From Chitinophagaceae bacterium (GTDB lineage: Bacteria; Bacteroidota; Bacteroidia; Chitinophagales; Chitinophagaceae), in the NCBI GenBank assembly GCA_947454155.1, contig CANGIT010000005.1, forward strand, positions 1-64,000: 64,000 nt of DNA, in the 5' to 3' direction. Below, in pieces: positions 9,570-19,126 of this stretch. The position numbers were made by a program, and so were the translations under genes. The notes under the pieces are model-generated. The model saw nothing but the letters and a program-made list of their open reading frames with translations, ran no database searches and had not been told where the DNA came from. How positions within the stretch are numbered: the stretch's first letter is position 1; every line of letters begins with the position of its first letter.

Positions 9570-10961
9570 ATGCGCATACAACAATTGTTTTTGGGAGTTA
9601 TCGCATTCATGGTAATGGCCAGCGGATGCCGCAAAGATCCTGCAGATACAGATGCAGATCCATATCATTATAATCCCGACTGGACGGCGAATTCACACGA
9701 AAAGAGAGTTCCAGATTACGAAAAAATATTTCCGCAGAACAATATCAATACCATTGAGATCAGCCTTAGCGCAGTGCAATGGAGCCGTATCAAAGCGAAC
9801 ATGTCATCGCTTTTTGGAATTCCCTTCGGTGCCTCAGTAAGCAACACACCTCAAAACACTTCAGGCATAGATCCCGAATATGTTGACGTGAACGTGAAGT
9901 TTGAAGGCAAGAATTGGAAAAATGTAGGCTTCAGATTACGGGGAAACAAGATGCTGGGTGATATATGGAATGATGGCATTTATAAGCTTCCCTTCCATTT
10001 GAATTTCGACAAATTTGAAGTCGAAATACCTGGTATTAAGAATCAACGATTCTATGGCTTCAAAGAAATAACTTTCAATCCGGGCTATAAAGATCCTTCG
10101 CTGCTTCACGACAAACTGGCCAGCGACATCTTCAACATGGGCGGCATCGCGGCACCACAAACCGCTTTTTACAAAGTGTATATCAACTTCGGAGCAGGTG
10201 CCAAATACTGTGGTGTTTACTGCGCCAATGAACTCCCGGAAGACAACCTGCTACTGGATAAATACGCGGAAAATTCGGGCAACATCTATAAACCCACTTC
10301 AGCATTGAGTATCTTTCGTGAAGATGAATTTCTAAAAAAGAACAATGAATCAGATGCTGATTATGCAGATGTACAAGCGCTGATCAATGTGTTGAACAGT
10401 CCCTCAAGAATCAATAATCCAACACAATGGCATAACGATATCAGTCATGTTATAAATGTAGAGCAGTTTTTAAAATGGCTGGCCATCAGTAATGCGATGG
10501 TGAACCCCGGAGGTTATGGCGCGTCGGCCGAGAATTATTATATATACCACCACAGCGATGGTCGATTCATCTGGATTCCCTGGGATAACAATGAAGCGAT
10601 GAGCGCCGAACCGGGTATCGTTGGCGCCATCGGCGGAAACGGCAACTATGGCTTATCGTTATCGATGAATGAGGTGACCGCCAACTGGCCATTGATCAGG
10701 TATCTGATGGATGACCCTTCGTATTTTCAGCTGTACAAACAACAACTCAGTTCCTTCAACAACACTTGCTTTTCCACTTCGGCCATCAACTTGCTGATTG
10801 ATAAATATTTCAATCTTATTACCGATGCCGTAACCGGCAGCGAAGGCGAACAGCCACATTACACCTTGCTCAGCAGCAGTGCCGCATTTCTGAACGAGAG
10901 GACAAATCTGAAAAATCATTTCAATAGCCGCTATCAACTCATCAGATCCTATGCACCCTGA
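9570..10961 (+). CDS. CotH-kinase family lipoprotein
   Basis: The 463-residue protein has a lipoprotein signal (MRIQQLFLGVIAFMVMASGC, Cys at 20), so it is lipid-anchored in the envelope. The body fits a CotH kinase fold: GKNWKNVGFRLRGNKMLG near 115-130, a basic/acidic centre, and IPWDNNEAMS near 335, where the acidic residues would bind metal and nucleotide. It is shorter than its upstream neighbour and lacks the LTD and T9SS domains. Its stop overlaps the start of the VTC gene by 11 nt, so the two are probably translated in a coupled way. The presence of two different CotH proteins in one operon suggests separate substrates or locations, which is inference. Confidence 0.85.
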   Translation: MRIQQLFLGVIAFMVMASGCRKDPADTDADPYHYNPDWTANSHEKRVPDYEKIFPQNNINTIEISLSAVQWSRIKANMSSLFGIPFGASVSNTPQNTSGIDPEYVDVNVKFEGKNWKNVGFRLRGNKMLGDIWNDGIYKLPFHLNFDKFEVEIPGIKNQRFYGFKEITFNPGYKDPSLLHDKLASDIFNMGGIAAPQTAFYKVYINFGAGAKYCGVYCANELPEDNLLLDKYAENSGNIYKPTSALSIFREDEFLKKNNESDADYADVQALINVLNSPSRINNPTQWHNDISHVINVEQFLKWLAISNAMVNPGGYGASAENYYIYHHSDGRFIWIPWDNNEAMSAEPGIVGAIGGNGNYGLSLSMNEVTANWPLIRYLMDDPSYFQLYKQQLSSFNNTCFSTSAINLLIDKYFNLITDAVTGSEGEQPHYTLLSSSAAFLNERTNLKNHFNSRYQLIRSYAP

Positions 10962-11691
10962 GGTATTGAAAAAATATGATTCCATGACGCTGGATAAGTT
11001 GAATGCTTTTCCGCTCATCTCCAATCGTGAAGACCGTAAATACATCATACCGGTCCATCGCATGGATGAGCTGCTGCAGCAATGTCTCGCACATTACAAC
11101 ATCCTTGAAATTGAAGGGGAAAGAATCTTTGATTACCGCAATACTTATTACGACACTAAGGAGCTCTCTATGTACCATCTTCACCAACGCGGAAAAAAGA
11201 ACAGGTGCAAAGTGAGAAAGAGAGAGTACCTCAACACCCATGACACGTTTTTTGAGGTGAAGATCAGCAACAACAAAGACAAAACCACCAAACATCGCCT
11301 ACAGACTGAAGTGTTTGAAGATGCGAAGGAAATGATCAAACAGTTTTCGATGTATGATCCTTCGATGTTGTATCCTACATTGACCATTATTTATAGAAGA
11401 ATAACGCTGAAGCATAAGTGCCAGCTCGAAAAAGTGACGATGGATATGGCATTGACATGTACGGCGGATGGGAAACAAGCGTCATTTGATCAGCTTGTGT
11501 TTGCAGAAGTAAAAACCATGACTCCACATCAGATTGAATTCTGTGGCATCATGAAAAACATGGGCATCAGGGGCGGCTCGTTGAGCAAGTACTGCCTGGG
11601 CATCATCAGTCTCTATCCAAATGTGAAACATAACAACTTTAAAGTACCTTTAGTCAAAATAAAAAAATCGGCCGCCCATGCAATTTCTTGA
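10951..11691 (+). CDS. VTC-domain protein (polyphosphate polymerase-like)
   Basis: The 246-residue soluble protein has the charged tunnel motifs of the VTC/CYTH superfamily: EDRKYIIP near 28, CKVRKREY near 85, FFEVKIS near 98, TIIYRR near 150 and FAEVKT near 187. In yeast Vtc4 this domain makes polyphosphate from ATP. Bacterial stand-alone versions often sit beside CotH and DUF4956 genes, but their reaction is not, to my knowledge, established. No signal peptide is visible, so it should be cytoplasmic and could work with the membrane protein encoded next. It overlaps both neighbours (11 nt upstream, 14 nt downstream). Confidence 0.88.
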   Translation: MHPEVLKKYDSMTLDKLNAFPLISNREDRKYIIPVHRMDELLQQCLAHYNILEIEGERIFDYRNTYYDTKELSMYHLHQRGKKNRCKVRKREYLNTHDTFFEVKISNNKDKTTKHRLQTEVFEDAKEMIKQFSMYDPSMLYPTLTIIYRRITLKHKCQLEKVTMDMALTCTADGKQASFDQLVFAEVKTMTPHQIEFCGIMKNMGIRGGSLSKYCLGIISLYPNVKHNNFKVPLVKIKKSAAHAIS

Positions 11692-12271
11692 CATGCTCGA
11701 CTTCCAAGTGATGAATCCACAGCTTCTGTTGCGTTTTTTCATCAATCTTTTTTTTGCCACCCTTTTGATCCGTGGCATTTATTATACCCATTACAAAAGA
11801 AGCGACCTGTTCCTCACCTTTTTCTCTTTCAACAGCATCATCTTCTTTGTAGCCTATATGCTCAACAAGGTAGAACTTAGTACAGGCGCCGCTTTCGGAC
11901 TTTTCGCCGTTTTCTCCATCCTCCGTTACCGAACAGAAGGCATATCGGCCAAAGACATGACCTATCTGTTTCTGAGCATCGCCATCGGATTGCTTACCGC
12001 TGTAAGCATCGGCAATTATCTCGAAATTGCTCTGATCTGCATGCTCATCCTTGTCATCACTTTTTTACTCGAAAGCAATTTTCTCATTCATAAAGAAAGC
12101 TCCAAAGTCATTCATTATGATGACATCAAACTGGTGCATGAAAATGAGAACGCCGCCCTGCTGGAAGACCTTAAAAAAAGAACCGGACTGAATATCAAAA
12201 GGTTAATCATCAATGAAATTGATTTTCTGAAAGACTGTTGCACCATCACCATCTATTTCACCGAAAAATAA
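11678..12271 (+). CDS. DUF4956 membrane protein
   Basis: The 197-residue protein has about four membrane segments in its first 130 residues (LLLRFFINLFFATLLI, LFLTFFSFNSIIFFVAYML, MTYLFLSIAIGLLTAV, IALICMLILVITFLL). They surround the conserved GAAFGLFAVFSILRYRT stretch typical of DUF4956. A cytosolic C-terminal domain of about 65 residues follows. The family is repeatedly found next to VTC and CotH genes; a role in exporting or anchoring the product of the VTC enzyme is inference. The start at 11678 overlaps the VTC gene; an internal ATG at 11693 is an alternative. Confidence 0.85.
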   Translation: MQFLDMLDFQVMNPQLLLRFFINLFFATLLIRGIYYTHYKRSDLFLTFFSFNSIIFFVAYMLNKVELSTGAAFGLFAVFSILRYRTEGISAKDMTYLFLSIAIGLLTAVSIGNYLEIALICMLILVITFLLESNFLIHKESSKVIHYDDIKLVHENENAALLEDLKKRTGLNIKRLIINEIDFLKDCCTITIYFTEK

Positions 12272-12291
12272 CCCTGGACATGCAGCTGAAT

Positions 12292-12996
12292 ATGAAGAAA
12301 TTTATCGGGTTGACCATGCTGATGTTGATGACATCATTTAGCATATTTGCGCAAACCAGTCGCACCGACCCACAAGACACAGAGGGCTGGTACAGTGCCT
12401 CTTTAAAACTCGACCTGCCCCGAAAATGGGAAAGCAATCTGACCTGTGAAGAAAGATTTTACAATAACCTGAAAACAGGCTATGGTACTTATGTTTCGCT
12501 CGGTTTAACCAAAAAAGTGAGCAAATACATTGGTTTTACCGGGGAATACCGAATTGCTGCTTTCAATTATGGAATTACACACCGATATACGTTTGGCCTT
12601 GAAGCCACTAAAAAGGTCAATAAGAAATGGGATCTGAGTGGCAGAATTTTATTGCAGAACAGGGTGCAGGACAGTTATGAGCCCGGCATTGCCAGCGACA
12701 AGTCTTTGTTTTGGAGAGTACGTGGATTGGCCAAATACGAAATCAATAAAAAACTGGATGCTTATGCTTCCGTGGAGCCGATCATGATGGTCGGAGGCAA
12801 CAGTTTTGTCGACAACTGGCGAAGTGCCATCGGACTCAAATACAAGTTGAACAAAAAAGCAAAGTTCGATTTGTTCTATATCTACCGTCCGGATTATGGC
12901 AAGAAAACGTACAACAGGATTTTCCATATTGTAGGTTTCAACTTCAGTTATACCTTGAAAGTGAAAGAGAAAAAGAAGAAAAACGGAAAATCCTAA
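12292..12996 (+). CDS. DUF2490 outer-membrane beta-barrel protein
   Basis: Starting at [21 protein letters not shown] gives a 234-residue protein with a cleavable signal peptide; ATG at 12280 is an alternative. The body is a run of alternating amphipathic strands ([49 protein letters not shown]) and ends in an aromatic strand ([13 protein letters not shown]) followed by a Lys-rich tail. This matches DUF2490 small barrels. It is the last gene of the CotH-VTC-DUF4956 operon, 20 nt after its neighbour, so the operon reaches from cytoplasm to outer membrane. No strong terminator was seen in the 177-bp convergent gap that follows. Confidence 0.8.
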   Translation: MKKFIGLTMLMLMTSFSIFAQTSRTDPQDTEGWYSASLKLDLPRKWESNLTCEERFYNNLKTGYGTYVSLGLTKKVSKYIGFTGEYRIAAFNYGITHRYTFGLEATKKVNKKWDLSGRILLQNRVQDSYEPGIASDKSLFWRVRGLAKYEINKKLDAYASVEPIMMVGGNSFVDNWRSAIGLKYKLNKKAKFDLFYIYRPDYGKKTYNRIFHIVGFNFSYTLKVKEKKKKNGKS

Positions 12997-13173
12997 CGTC
13001 TGTTTTTATTTCTCCGGCAACGTTCGCTGCAGTAGATAACGTTGTCCCATACCCGCTCCCATTTTTTCCTCCAGGAAAATGGTCGTTGACAAGTGACGCA
13101 GATTTTTTGCGGCAGGTCCGATTTTTTTCTCATGAATCTATTGTCGTGCTGTTATGAAAAATGAAATCGCTTC

Positions 13174-13866
13174 TTAACGAATCGATGACATACCCCCATC
13201 TACATGCAATACCTGACCGGTCATCCATTGTGCAGAATCACTCAGTAAAAAACAAGCCATGGCGGCCAGATCTTCGGGAGCTCCGATCTTTTTCATCGGA
13301 TGCCGTTGAGCAGTAGCTTCTATTTTTTCGGGTGTGTTTAGCAGTGATGAGGCCAGAGGCGTGTTGGTGATGGAAGGCGCGATGCAATTCACCCTGATTT
13401 TAGGCGTCCACTCAGCCGCCAAAGCACGGGTTAAACCTTCAATCGCTCCTTTTGAGGCCGATACCAGTGAATGAAAGGTGAAACCTGTTTGGACAGCTAC
13501 TGTAGAAAACATCACCACAGCAGGTTGAACTGCATTTTTCAGGTTGGGCAAAAGTTGCTGTAAAATCTTCACAGCACCCAATACCTGCAGCTGATAATCT
13601 TTTTGGAAATCATCTACCCCAATTCTGTGAAAAGGCTTTAGCAGGATATTGCCTACGCAATAAACAAAGCCGTCGATTGTTTCCGGCAAAAAAGACAGAT
13701 CCAGAGTGTCTTCCATCACATCCATGCGATGATAACTGATATTTTCTCTGTCTTGTTGTAGATGTTTGCAATAAGTGGCATATACGCGATGGCCTTCGGC
13801 ATTCAGTTGTTGGGTGATGGCCTCTCCTATTCCTGAACTGCCTCCGATGATCAGATAATTTCTCAT
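13174..13866 (-). CDS. Short-chain dehydrogenase/reductase-like protein lacking catalytic Tyr
   Basis: The 230-residue protein begins at MRNYLIIGGSSGIGEAI with the Rossmann GxxxGIG nucleotide motif. The track start 12 codons earlier adds a Cys-rich leader and is less likely. The Ser of the active site is present (MFSTVAV), but the usual YxxxK reads VSASK, so Lys is kept and Tyr is Val. The tail (VNCIAPSITNTPLASSL, MTGQVLHVDGGMSSIR) is normal for the family. It may bind NAD(P)H without being a standard reductase, or use another acid. The DNA reads gta at this codon. It is followed on the plus side by the convergent DUF2490 gene. Confidence 0.88.
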   Translation of the reverse strand: MRNYLIIGGSSGIGEAITQQLNAEGHRVYATYCKHLQQDRENISYHRMDVMEDTLDLSFLPETIDGFVYCVGNILLKPFHRIGVDDFQKDYQLQVLGAVKILQQLLPNLKNAVQPAVVMFSTVAVQTGFTFHSLVSASKGAIEGLTRALAAEWTPKIRVNCIAPSITNTPLASSLLNTPEKIEATAQRHPMKKIGAPEDLAAMACFLLSDSAQWMTGQVLHVDGGMSSIR

Positions 13867-13930
13867 AACTTGTTTTATTGATGATTTGCAGCAACACTGC
13901 AATTACCTCCATCAACAAACAACAATAGCC

Positions 13931-13963
13931 TAAAAAAGTTCAGGGCCTCCATGAAGCCCTGAA
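13931..13963 (-). terminator. Rho-independent terminator after the PsiE-like gene
   Basis: An 8-bp perfect stem (TTCAGGGC / GCCCTGAA, 13939-13946 and 13956-13963) with a 9-nt loop is followed on the minus strand by CTTTTTTA. It lies 24 bp past the stop of the PsiE-like gene and upstream of the SDR gene, so the two are probably separate transcripts. Confidence 0.75.
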
Positions 13964-13987
13964 AAATAAAATTTTTGCTGACGCTAT

Positions 13988-14416
13988 TTATTCGGAAGAT
14001 TTTTCCTGGTTGAAGAAGAAGAAGGCCGCACCCACTGCAATTACCAGCACACCCAAGCCTATCATATGGTCGAATGTAATTTCCTTGATGTTGAGGGTGA
14101 TGACCTTGTTGGCCATGGCGATGGCCGCAATCTTCAAGATGGATTTTACCGGAATTTGGTCGTGATGCAAGATCAACAGCATGGATTTAAACAATTCATA
14201 GCCCACCAGAATAATGAGCAATACAGAAAAAACAGAGTACAAATCTTCCACATTGATGAGACCGCTTATAGGGTCTGGAGAAACAATTCTTTTATATAAT
14301 TCAACCAGCAAATCCAATGAGCCCAATACCATAGCCAACACCAATAACGACATCAAAGTGATAATCAGATATTTCGTTATGGCTTTCAATTGCCTTACAT
14401 ATGCATTTGGTTCCAT
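13988..14416 (-). CDS. PsiE-like (phosphate-starvation-inducible E family) membrane protein
   Basis: The 142-residue protein has four predicted membrane helices (LIITLMSLLVLAMVLGSLDLLVEL, LYSVFSVLLIILVGYELFKSMLLIL, LKIAAIAMANKVITL, MIGLGVLVIAVGAAFFFF). The pattern ELYKRIV...FSVLLIILVGYELFKSM...HHDQIPVKSILKIAAIAMANKVI is characteristic of PsiE-family proteins, whose biochemical role is unknown. It is a single-gene unit with its own terminator. A second Met one codon upstream (14419) is an equally possible start. Confidence 0.78.
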   Translation of the reverse strand: MEPNAYVRQLKAITKYLIITLMSLLVLAMVLGSLDLLVELYKRIVSPDPISGLINVEDLYSVFSVLLIILVGYELFKSMLLILHHDQIPVKSILKIAAIAMANKVITLNIKEITFDHMIGLGVLVIAVGAAFFFFNQEKSSE

Positions 14417-14580
14417 CATAACTTAATTTCTTGTAATGAAGATTTTATTACAAAGCAAGATAAAATAAAAAATCAGTTCACCATGGATTAACTTCATCCA
14501 CTACTTTAGGTGTTGACGAATGTTTAAATACAACTTAGGCGTTAGATGCATTGAATTTTATCCGCCTTCAATTTTCCACT

Positions 14581-14592
14581 TCAATCGTTTGC
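14581..14592. promoter_or_regulatory. Possible weak LacI-family operator upstream of the MFS gene
   Basis: TCAATCGTTTGC matches 10 of 12 bases of the perfect operator GCAAACGTTTGC found at 32610 and 48536; the right half is intact. It lies about 70 bp before the MFS start, a normal operator distance. Two mismatches mean it could be chance. Confidence 0.35.
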
Positions 14593-14663
14593 AATTTCTG
14601 AATCAACACAGGTGTTGAAGACATTGATTATTTTGTAAGACATTTTACACTTCAACAAAAGCG

Positions 14664-16151
14664 ATGTCCAACTTTAAGCCACGCCTCAGTTTCTGGCAGA
14701 TCATCAACATGAATGTCGGATTCTTTGGTATCCAGTACAGCTTTGGTTTACAGCAAAGCGCAGTCAATCCCATTTATGATTTTCTGGGTGCCAAGCCCGA
14801 TGAAATTCCCTGGCTGAATCTGGCGGGTCCGTTGACCGGACTGATCATACAACCCATCATTGGCGCCTTAAGCGACAAAACCTGGCATCCGCGAATGGGC
14901 AGAAGAACTCCCTACTTTTTAGTTGGCGCGCTGATATGTAGTATCGCCCTGTTTCTTTTCCCTTTCAGCAGTGCGCTTTGGATGGCAGCAGGATTGCTTT
15001 GGATCCTGGATGCAGGAAACAATACAGCCATGGAGCCCTACCGCGCTTTCGTGGCTGATAAACTCGACAGTTCGCAGCAAGCCACCGGGTTTCAGGCACA
15101 GAGCTTCTTTACCGGCTTTGGTCAAACCCTGGCTAATGTTTCGCTTTTCATTTTTCCGATGATTTTTGTGGGCACCACAGGCAAATTGCCTACCTGGGTG
15201 CTGGCTTCATTTTTCTTAGGTGCCTTTTGTTCGGTGGGATCGATGTTGTGGAGCATCAAAACAACGCCCGAAATTGCTCCTTCACCCGAAGAGCTCGCCA
15301 CCATTGAAGCGGGAAACAAAGGCATGCCTCCGAAAATCGTTCAATTTTTTCTTACCATCTTCACTACACTGATTGCTTACACCGTCATTCTTCTCCTGAT
15401 CATCCCTTCCCTGTTTTCCAAAGGACTGATAAAAAAAGTGATCTGCTACACCGAAGAACATAAAACACTGAAAGTGCTTTTTGCACAAAATATCGAAATC
15501 ATCGATGCCATCCTTACCATGCCCCGTGTGATGTGGCAATTGGCGCTGGTGTATCTTTTTCAGTGGTACGCGCTGTTTTGCTACTGGCAAAATTCTTCAA
15601 AGAGTATTGCGCTTTCAGTATGGAAAACTACTCCCGAACACGACAGTAAACTTTACGAACAGGCGGTTAGCTGGACCGGCCTGGTAAATGGTTGGTACAA
15701 TGTGGTGACCTTCCTCAGCGCGTTTGTGCTGGTATGGTTTGCCAAAAAATATGAAGCCAAATTTGTGCATTTCGCCTGTCTGATGCTGGCGGGTATCGGC
15801 TTGCTTTTCTTTCCTTCCATTGAAAACAAATACCTGTTGTTCTTGGCGATCACAGGTTTCGGCATCGGTTGGGCCAGCATGATGGGCATTCCATACATGA
15901 TGGTGATTAGCGGTATTCCCAAAGAAAGATATGGCGTGTACATGGGCATCATCAACATGATGATTGTGATTCCCATGTTCATTCAAACCACCAGTTTCGG
16001 TTTCATCCTGAAACATTTCCTGAACAACAACGCCGGTAATGCCATATTTTTTGCTGGCGCCTTGCTCATTATCGCTTCTCTGCTCACGCTGCTCATCAAA
16101 GCAAAACCCGCAGGAGAGAAAGTTTCAACAGGTTTCGCTGGAGGACACTGA
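14664..16151 (+). CDS. MFS sugar permease, SLC45/sucrose-maltose type
   Basis: The 495-residue protein has twelve membrane segments. Its N-terminal region ([50 protein letters not shown]) and the RAFVADKL stretch are typical of the GPH/SLC45-like sugar:cation symporters common in Bacteroidota, which take up maltose or sucrose across the inner membrane. The GALSD..RMGRR segment is the family loop 2-3 motif. It is followed 52 nt later by a GH13 lipoprotein, then by fructokinase and amylosucrase, so sucrose or maltose-type sugars are the likely cargo. A weak operator-like site lies upstream. Confidence 0.88.
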   Translation: MSNFKPRLSFWQIINMNVGFFGIQYSFGLQQSAVNPIYDFLGAKPDEIPWLNLAGPLTGLIIQPIIGALSDKTWHPRMGRRTPYFLVGALICSIALFLFPFSSALWMAAGLLWILDAGNNTAMEPYRAFVADKLDSSQQATGFQAQSFFTGFGQTLANVSLFIFPMIFVGTTGKLPTWVLASFFLGAFCSVGSMLWSIKTTPEIAPSPEELATIEAGNKGMPPKIVQFFLTIFTTLIAYTVILLLIIPSLFSKGLIKKVICYTEEHKTLKVLFAQNIEIIDAILTMPRVMWQLALVYLFQWYALFCYWQNSSKSIALSVWKTTPEHDSKLYEQAVSWTGLVNGWYNVVTFLSAFVLVWFAKKYEAKFVHFACLMLAGIGLLFFPSIENKYLLFLAITGFGIGWASMMGIPYMMVISGIPKERYGVYMGIINMMIVIPMFIQTTSFGFILKHFLNNNAGNAIFFAGALLIIASLLTLLIKAKPAGEKVSTGFAGGH

Positions 16152-16203
16152 TAATCTCTTAAACACATTTCATAGCCATCAAAATAAAAAAGACATCGCA
16201 GCA

Positions 16204-17952
16204 ATGAAAAAACTAATAGGCTCCTCCCTCTTCATCTTGCTCATGGCGGCAGGCATAACAATATCATGCCAATCTTCCCATAAAAAAGAACAGGACATGG
16301 TCTCGAACGACTCCACGGCCAAAAAATGGTGGAAGGAAGCTGTGATCTATCAACTCTATCCCAGAAGTTTCAAAGACAGCGATGGTGATGGTGTAGGCGA
16401 TTTGAAAGGCATCATCTCCGAACTCGACTACCTGAAAAGTTTGGGTGTTAATGCCGTTTGGCTGAATCCCATTTACGGATCACCCAACGACGACAACGGA
16501 TACGATGTGAGCGACTACCGTGGCATCATGAAAGATTTTGGCACCATGGAAGATTTCGACAACTTACTGAAAGGCATGCACGAAAGAGGAATCAAACTGG
16601 TGATGGACCTGGTGGTGAACCATAGCAGCGACGAACACGAATGGTTCAAACAGGCGAAGAGCTCACGTAACAGTCACTATCGTAATTATTATCATTGGTG
16701 GGATGCCGAAAGAGGCAAACCGAAATATCGTTACAGCCTTTTTGATATACACAACGATGCCTGGAAACTGGATACGCCTACTAACTCTTATTACCTGCAT
16801 TATTTTTCGCGTAAGCAACCCGACCTCAACTGGGAAAACCCCAAGCTGCGTCAGGAGGTATATGGCATCATGAAATTTTGGCTGGACAAGGGAATTGACG
16901 GTTTCAGGATGGATGCTTTTCAATTCTGCGCCAAAGACACCACTTTTCCTGCTTTCGCCGGTTTGAACGACAAGACTTTCATTCAATATTATGCGATGCA
17001 AAACCCGATTCACGATTATCTCAAAGAGATGAACAAAGAAGTGTTGAGCAAGTATGATGTGATGAGCGTGGCTGAAGGTGCCGGAAGAAATTATCAGGAT
17101 GCGCACGACCTGGTAGATGAAGACCGACATGAGCTGAACATGGCTTATGCTTTCGATGCAGTGGATCTGGCCAATGATTCCAATTACAGCGTGGTGAAGT
17201 TTAAAAAGATTTTCTCCGACTGGGACAGTGTGTTTGCCGATAAAGGCTGGCTGTCTATTTTTCTGGCTAATCACGACAATGCGCGCATGGTTACCCGCTT
17301 TGGCTGCGACCGTCCGGAGTTTCGCGACCTGTCTTCTAAAATGCTGAACACATTCATCCTGTCGATGAGAGGAAGCCCTTACTGTTATTATGGAGATGAG
17401 CTCGGCATGGTGAATATCCGCTTCAATAAAATCGAAGATTATAACGACATGCCCACACTCAACCAGTATAAACACCTGAAAGAAACCGGCGGAGATATAG
17501 ATGCGTTTTTAAAAATGAAACAATACAGCTGCCGCGACAACGGCAGAACGCCCATGCAATGGGATGCTACGGCCAATGCAGGATTCACCACAGGCAAACC
17601 CTGGCTGAAAGTGAATCCGAATTATGTTACACTCAACCGAGAAGCCCAGGAAAAAGATCCAAACAGCTGTTTGAACTATTTCAGAAAAATGATTCAACTC
17701 CGCAAAGAGAATGAGGCTTTGGTGTATGGAAAATATACCCTGCTCGACAAAAACAATCCTTCCGTTTACGCCTACACGCGCGAATGGAAAGGGAAGAAAT
17801 TTTTAGTTTTGTTGAACTTCAGCGAACAAACTGCCGCTTACAATGTCGGTATGGATATTTCAAATGCCACCATGAAACTTTGCAATTATGCCACAGTTTC
17901 CAAACCTGGATCATTGAAACCTTTCGAAGCAGTGGTGTATGAGATACATTGA
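16204..17952 (+). CDS. GH13 alpha-glucosidase-like lipoprotein
   Basis: The ATG at 16204 gives 582 residues with a lipoprotein signal (LLMAAGITISC); the track start lies inside the MFS gene. The four GH13 regions are present: DLVVNHSSDEH (near 140), GFRMDAFQF with the Asp nucleophile (near 235), SVAEGAGR with the acid/base Glu (near 290) and LANHDNARM with the third Asp (near 357). WWKEAVIYQLYPRSFKDSDGD at the start and RDNGRTPMQWD late in the domain fit oligo-1,6-glucosidase/alpha-glucosidase types. It should be lipid-anchored and cleave alpha-glucosides before uptake. A close paralogue is encoded at 30761. The stop codon is the first part of a 7-bp tandem array. Confidence 0.92.
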   Translation: MKKLIGSSLFILLMAAGITISCQSSHKKEQDMVSNDSTAKKWWKEAVIYQLYPRSFKDSDGDGVGDLKGIISELDYLKSLGVNAVWLNPIYGSPNDDNGYDVSDYRGIMKDFGTMEDFDNLLKGMHERGIKLVMDLVVNHSSDEHEWFKQAKSSRNSHYRNYYHWWDAERGKPKYRYSLFDIHNDAWKLDTPTNSYYLHYFSRKQPDLNWENPKLRQEVYGIMKFWLDKGIDGFRMDAFQFCAKDTTFPAFAGLNDKTFIQYYAMQNPIHDYLKEMNKEVLSKYDVMSVAEGAGRNYQDAHDLVDEDRHELNMAYAFDAVDLANDSNYSVVKFKKIFSDWDSVFADKGWLSIFLANHDNARMVTRFGCDRPEFRDLSSKMLNTFILSMRGSPYCYYGDELGMVNIRFNKIEDYNDMPTLNQYKHLKETGGDIDAFLKMKQYSCRDNGRTPMQWDATANAGFTTGKPWLKVNPNYVTLNREAQEKDPNSCLNYFRKMIQLRKENEALVYGKYTLLDKNNPSVYAYTREWKGKKFLVLLNFSEQTAAYNVGMDISNATMKLCNYATVSKPGSLKPFEAVVYEIH

Positions 17953-18018
17953 TTCTTGATTCTTGATTCTTGATTCTTGATTCTTGATTCTTGATTCTTG
18001 ATTCTTGATTCTTGATTT
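17949..18018. repeat. Heptamer tandem array (ttgattc)9 plus ttgattt overlapping a stop codon
   Basis: Nine perfect copies of ttgattc and a tenth ending in t run without a break from 17949 to 18018. The first copy contains the TGA stop of the GH13 gene (17950-17952). Being 7 bp long, the array is non-coding in any sustained sense; the minus-strand ORF reading RIKNQES is only its translation. Confidence 0.97.
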
Positions 18019-18125
18019 GTGGTTTGTGATTGGGGATTTGTGATTTGATTGTTTGTGGTTTGTGGTTTTTGGTTTGATTTTGGTATTTAAAACTGCTGGT
18101 TTAACCCTATGAAACATTCGAAAAA

Positions 18126-18161
18126 CCCATTGAACCTTTTGAACCCATTGAACCTTTTGAA
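18126..18161. repeat. Two direct 18-bp copies before the fructokinase gene
   Basis: cccattgaaccttttgaa occurs twice in tandem, ending 11 bp before the fructokinase ATG. The words resemble a stretch before the GH65 gene (ccgattgaacttttcaaacc near 28333), so it may belong to a dispersed low-complexity family. Confidence 0.85.
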
Positions 18162-18172
18162 CCTTTAATTAT

Positions 18173-19126
18173 ATGCATAAAATTCTCTGTGTTGGCGAAG
18201 CCCTTATCGATATGATCTGCACCGACAGAGGCAGCTCACTGACCGATGGCAACAACTTTTTGAAGAAACCCGGCGGCGCGCCCACCAATGTGGCTGCGGC
18301 CATTGCTGCATTGGGCGGCAAGGTGGAACTGGCGGCCAAAGTGGGCGTGGATCCTTTTGGCGACCATCTGGTGGAAGTGATGAAATCATTCGGGGTATCC
18401 ACGCAGTGGATGATTCGCGACATGGATCATTTCACCACATTCGCTTTCGTATCGCTGATGGAAAATGGTGAACGCGATTTTTATTTCAACAGAGGCGCCG
18501 ATGGCCATCTCAATATTGAAGACATCAGTGAAATCGATTTGAGTGAGTTTTCAATCATTCATTTCGGTTCGGCAACCGGATTTTTACCCGGTCCCTTGCA
18601 AGGTGCCTATCACACCCTGCTGGAGAGAGCGCGCAACGAAAAACTCTTCATCAGCTTCGACCCCAATTACCGACACCTCTTGTTCAAAGATGACCAGGAG
18701 TCATTCATCAGCCAATCACATCACTTTCTTTCGCATTGCCACTTTTTCAAAGTGAGTGACGAAGAAGCCATGCTACTGACTTCCACCTCAACATTGGAAG
18801 CTGCGGCACAGGAATTTTTAAACATTCCGGATGTGGTTTTTGCCATTACCTTGGGTAAAGAAGGAACCATGCTGGGCTTTAAGGGTATTACAACCATCAT
18901 CCCCAGCATCCCCATCGAGCCTGTGGATACCACCGGTGCAGGTGATGCCTTCGTAGGTGCCGTTCTTTACCAGTTGAGTCAGTTGACTGCCGATGGCATA
19001 GCCAATCTCGACCATTCGCAATGGACAACCATTTTTACCCATGCCAACAAAGCCGGAGCCAGAACCTGCGAATACACAGGGGCAATGGAGGCCTTCAAAT
19101 TCCTCAACAATAAGATTTTCGAATAA
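18173..19126 (+). CDS. PfkB-family fructokinase
   Basis: The 317-residue protein has both PfkB signatures: GGAPTNVAAAIAALGG (near 34) and DTTGAGDAFVGAVL (near 247, catalytic Asp). LCVGEALIDMIC at the start and RGADGHL near 104 are usual for fructokinases. It would phosphorylate fructose to fructose 6-phosphate in the cytosol. Its stop codon overlaps the start of amylosucrase by 1 nt. This fits its job exactly, since amylosucrase releases fructose from sucrose. No signal peptide is present. Confidence 0.9.
   Translation: MHKILCVGEALIDMICTDRGSSLTDGNNFLKKPGGAPTNVAAAIAALGGKVELAAKVGVDPFGDHLVEVMKSFGVSTQWMIRDMDHFTTFAFVSLMENGERDFYFNRGADGHLNIEDISEIDLSEFSIIHFGSATGFLPGPLQGAYHTLLERARNEKLFISFDPNYRHLLFKDDQESFISQSHHFLSHCHFFKVSDEEAMLLTSTSTLEAAAQEFLNIPDVVFAITLGKEGTMLGFKGITTIIPSIPIEPVDTTGAGDAFVGAVLYQLSQLTADGIANLDHSQWTTIFTHANKAGARTCEYTGAMEAFKFLNNKIFE

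Noticed and set aside
16039-16203. N-terminal extension of the first GH13 protein
   Set aside because: It overlaps the MFS gene and puts 55 residues before a standard lipoprotein signal; ATG at 16204 is used.
17911-18117. Minus-strand ORF rich in RIKNQES repeats
   Set aside because: It is only the translation of the heptamer array; no start signal or conserved part.
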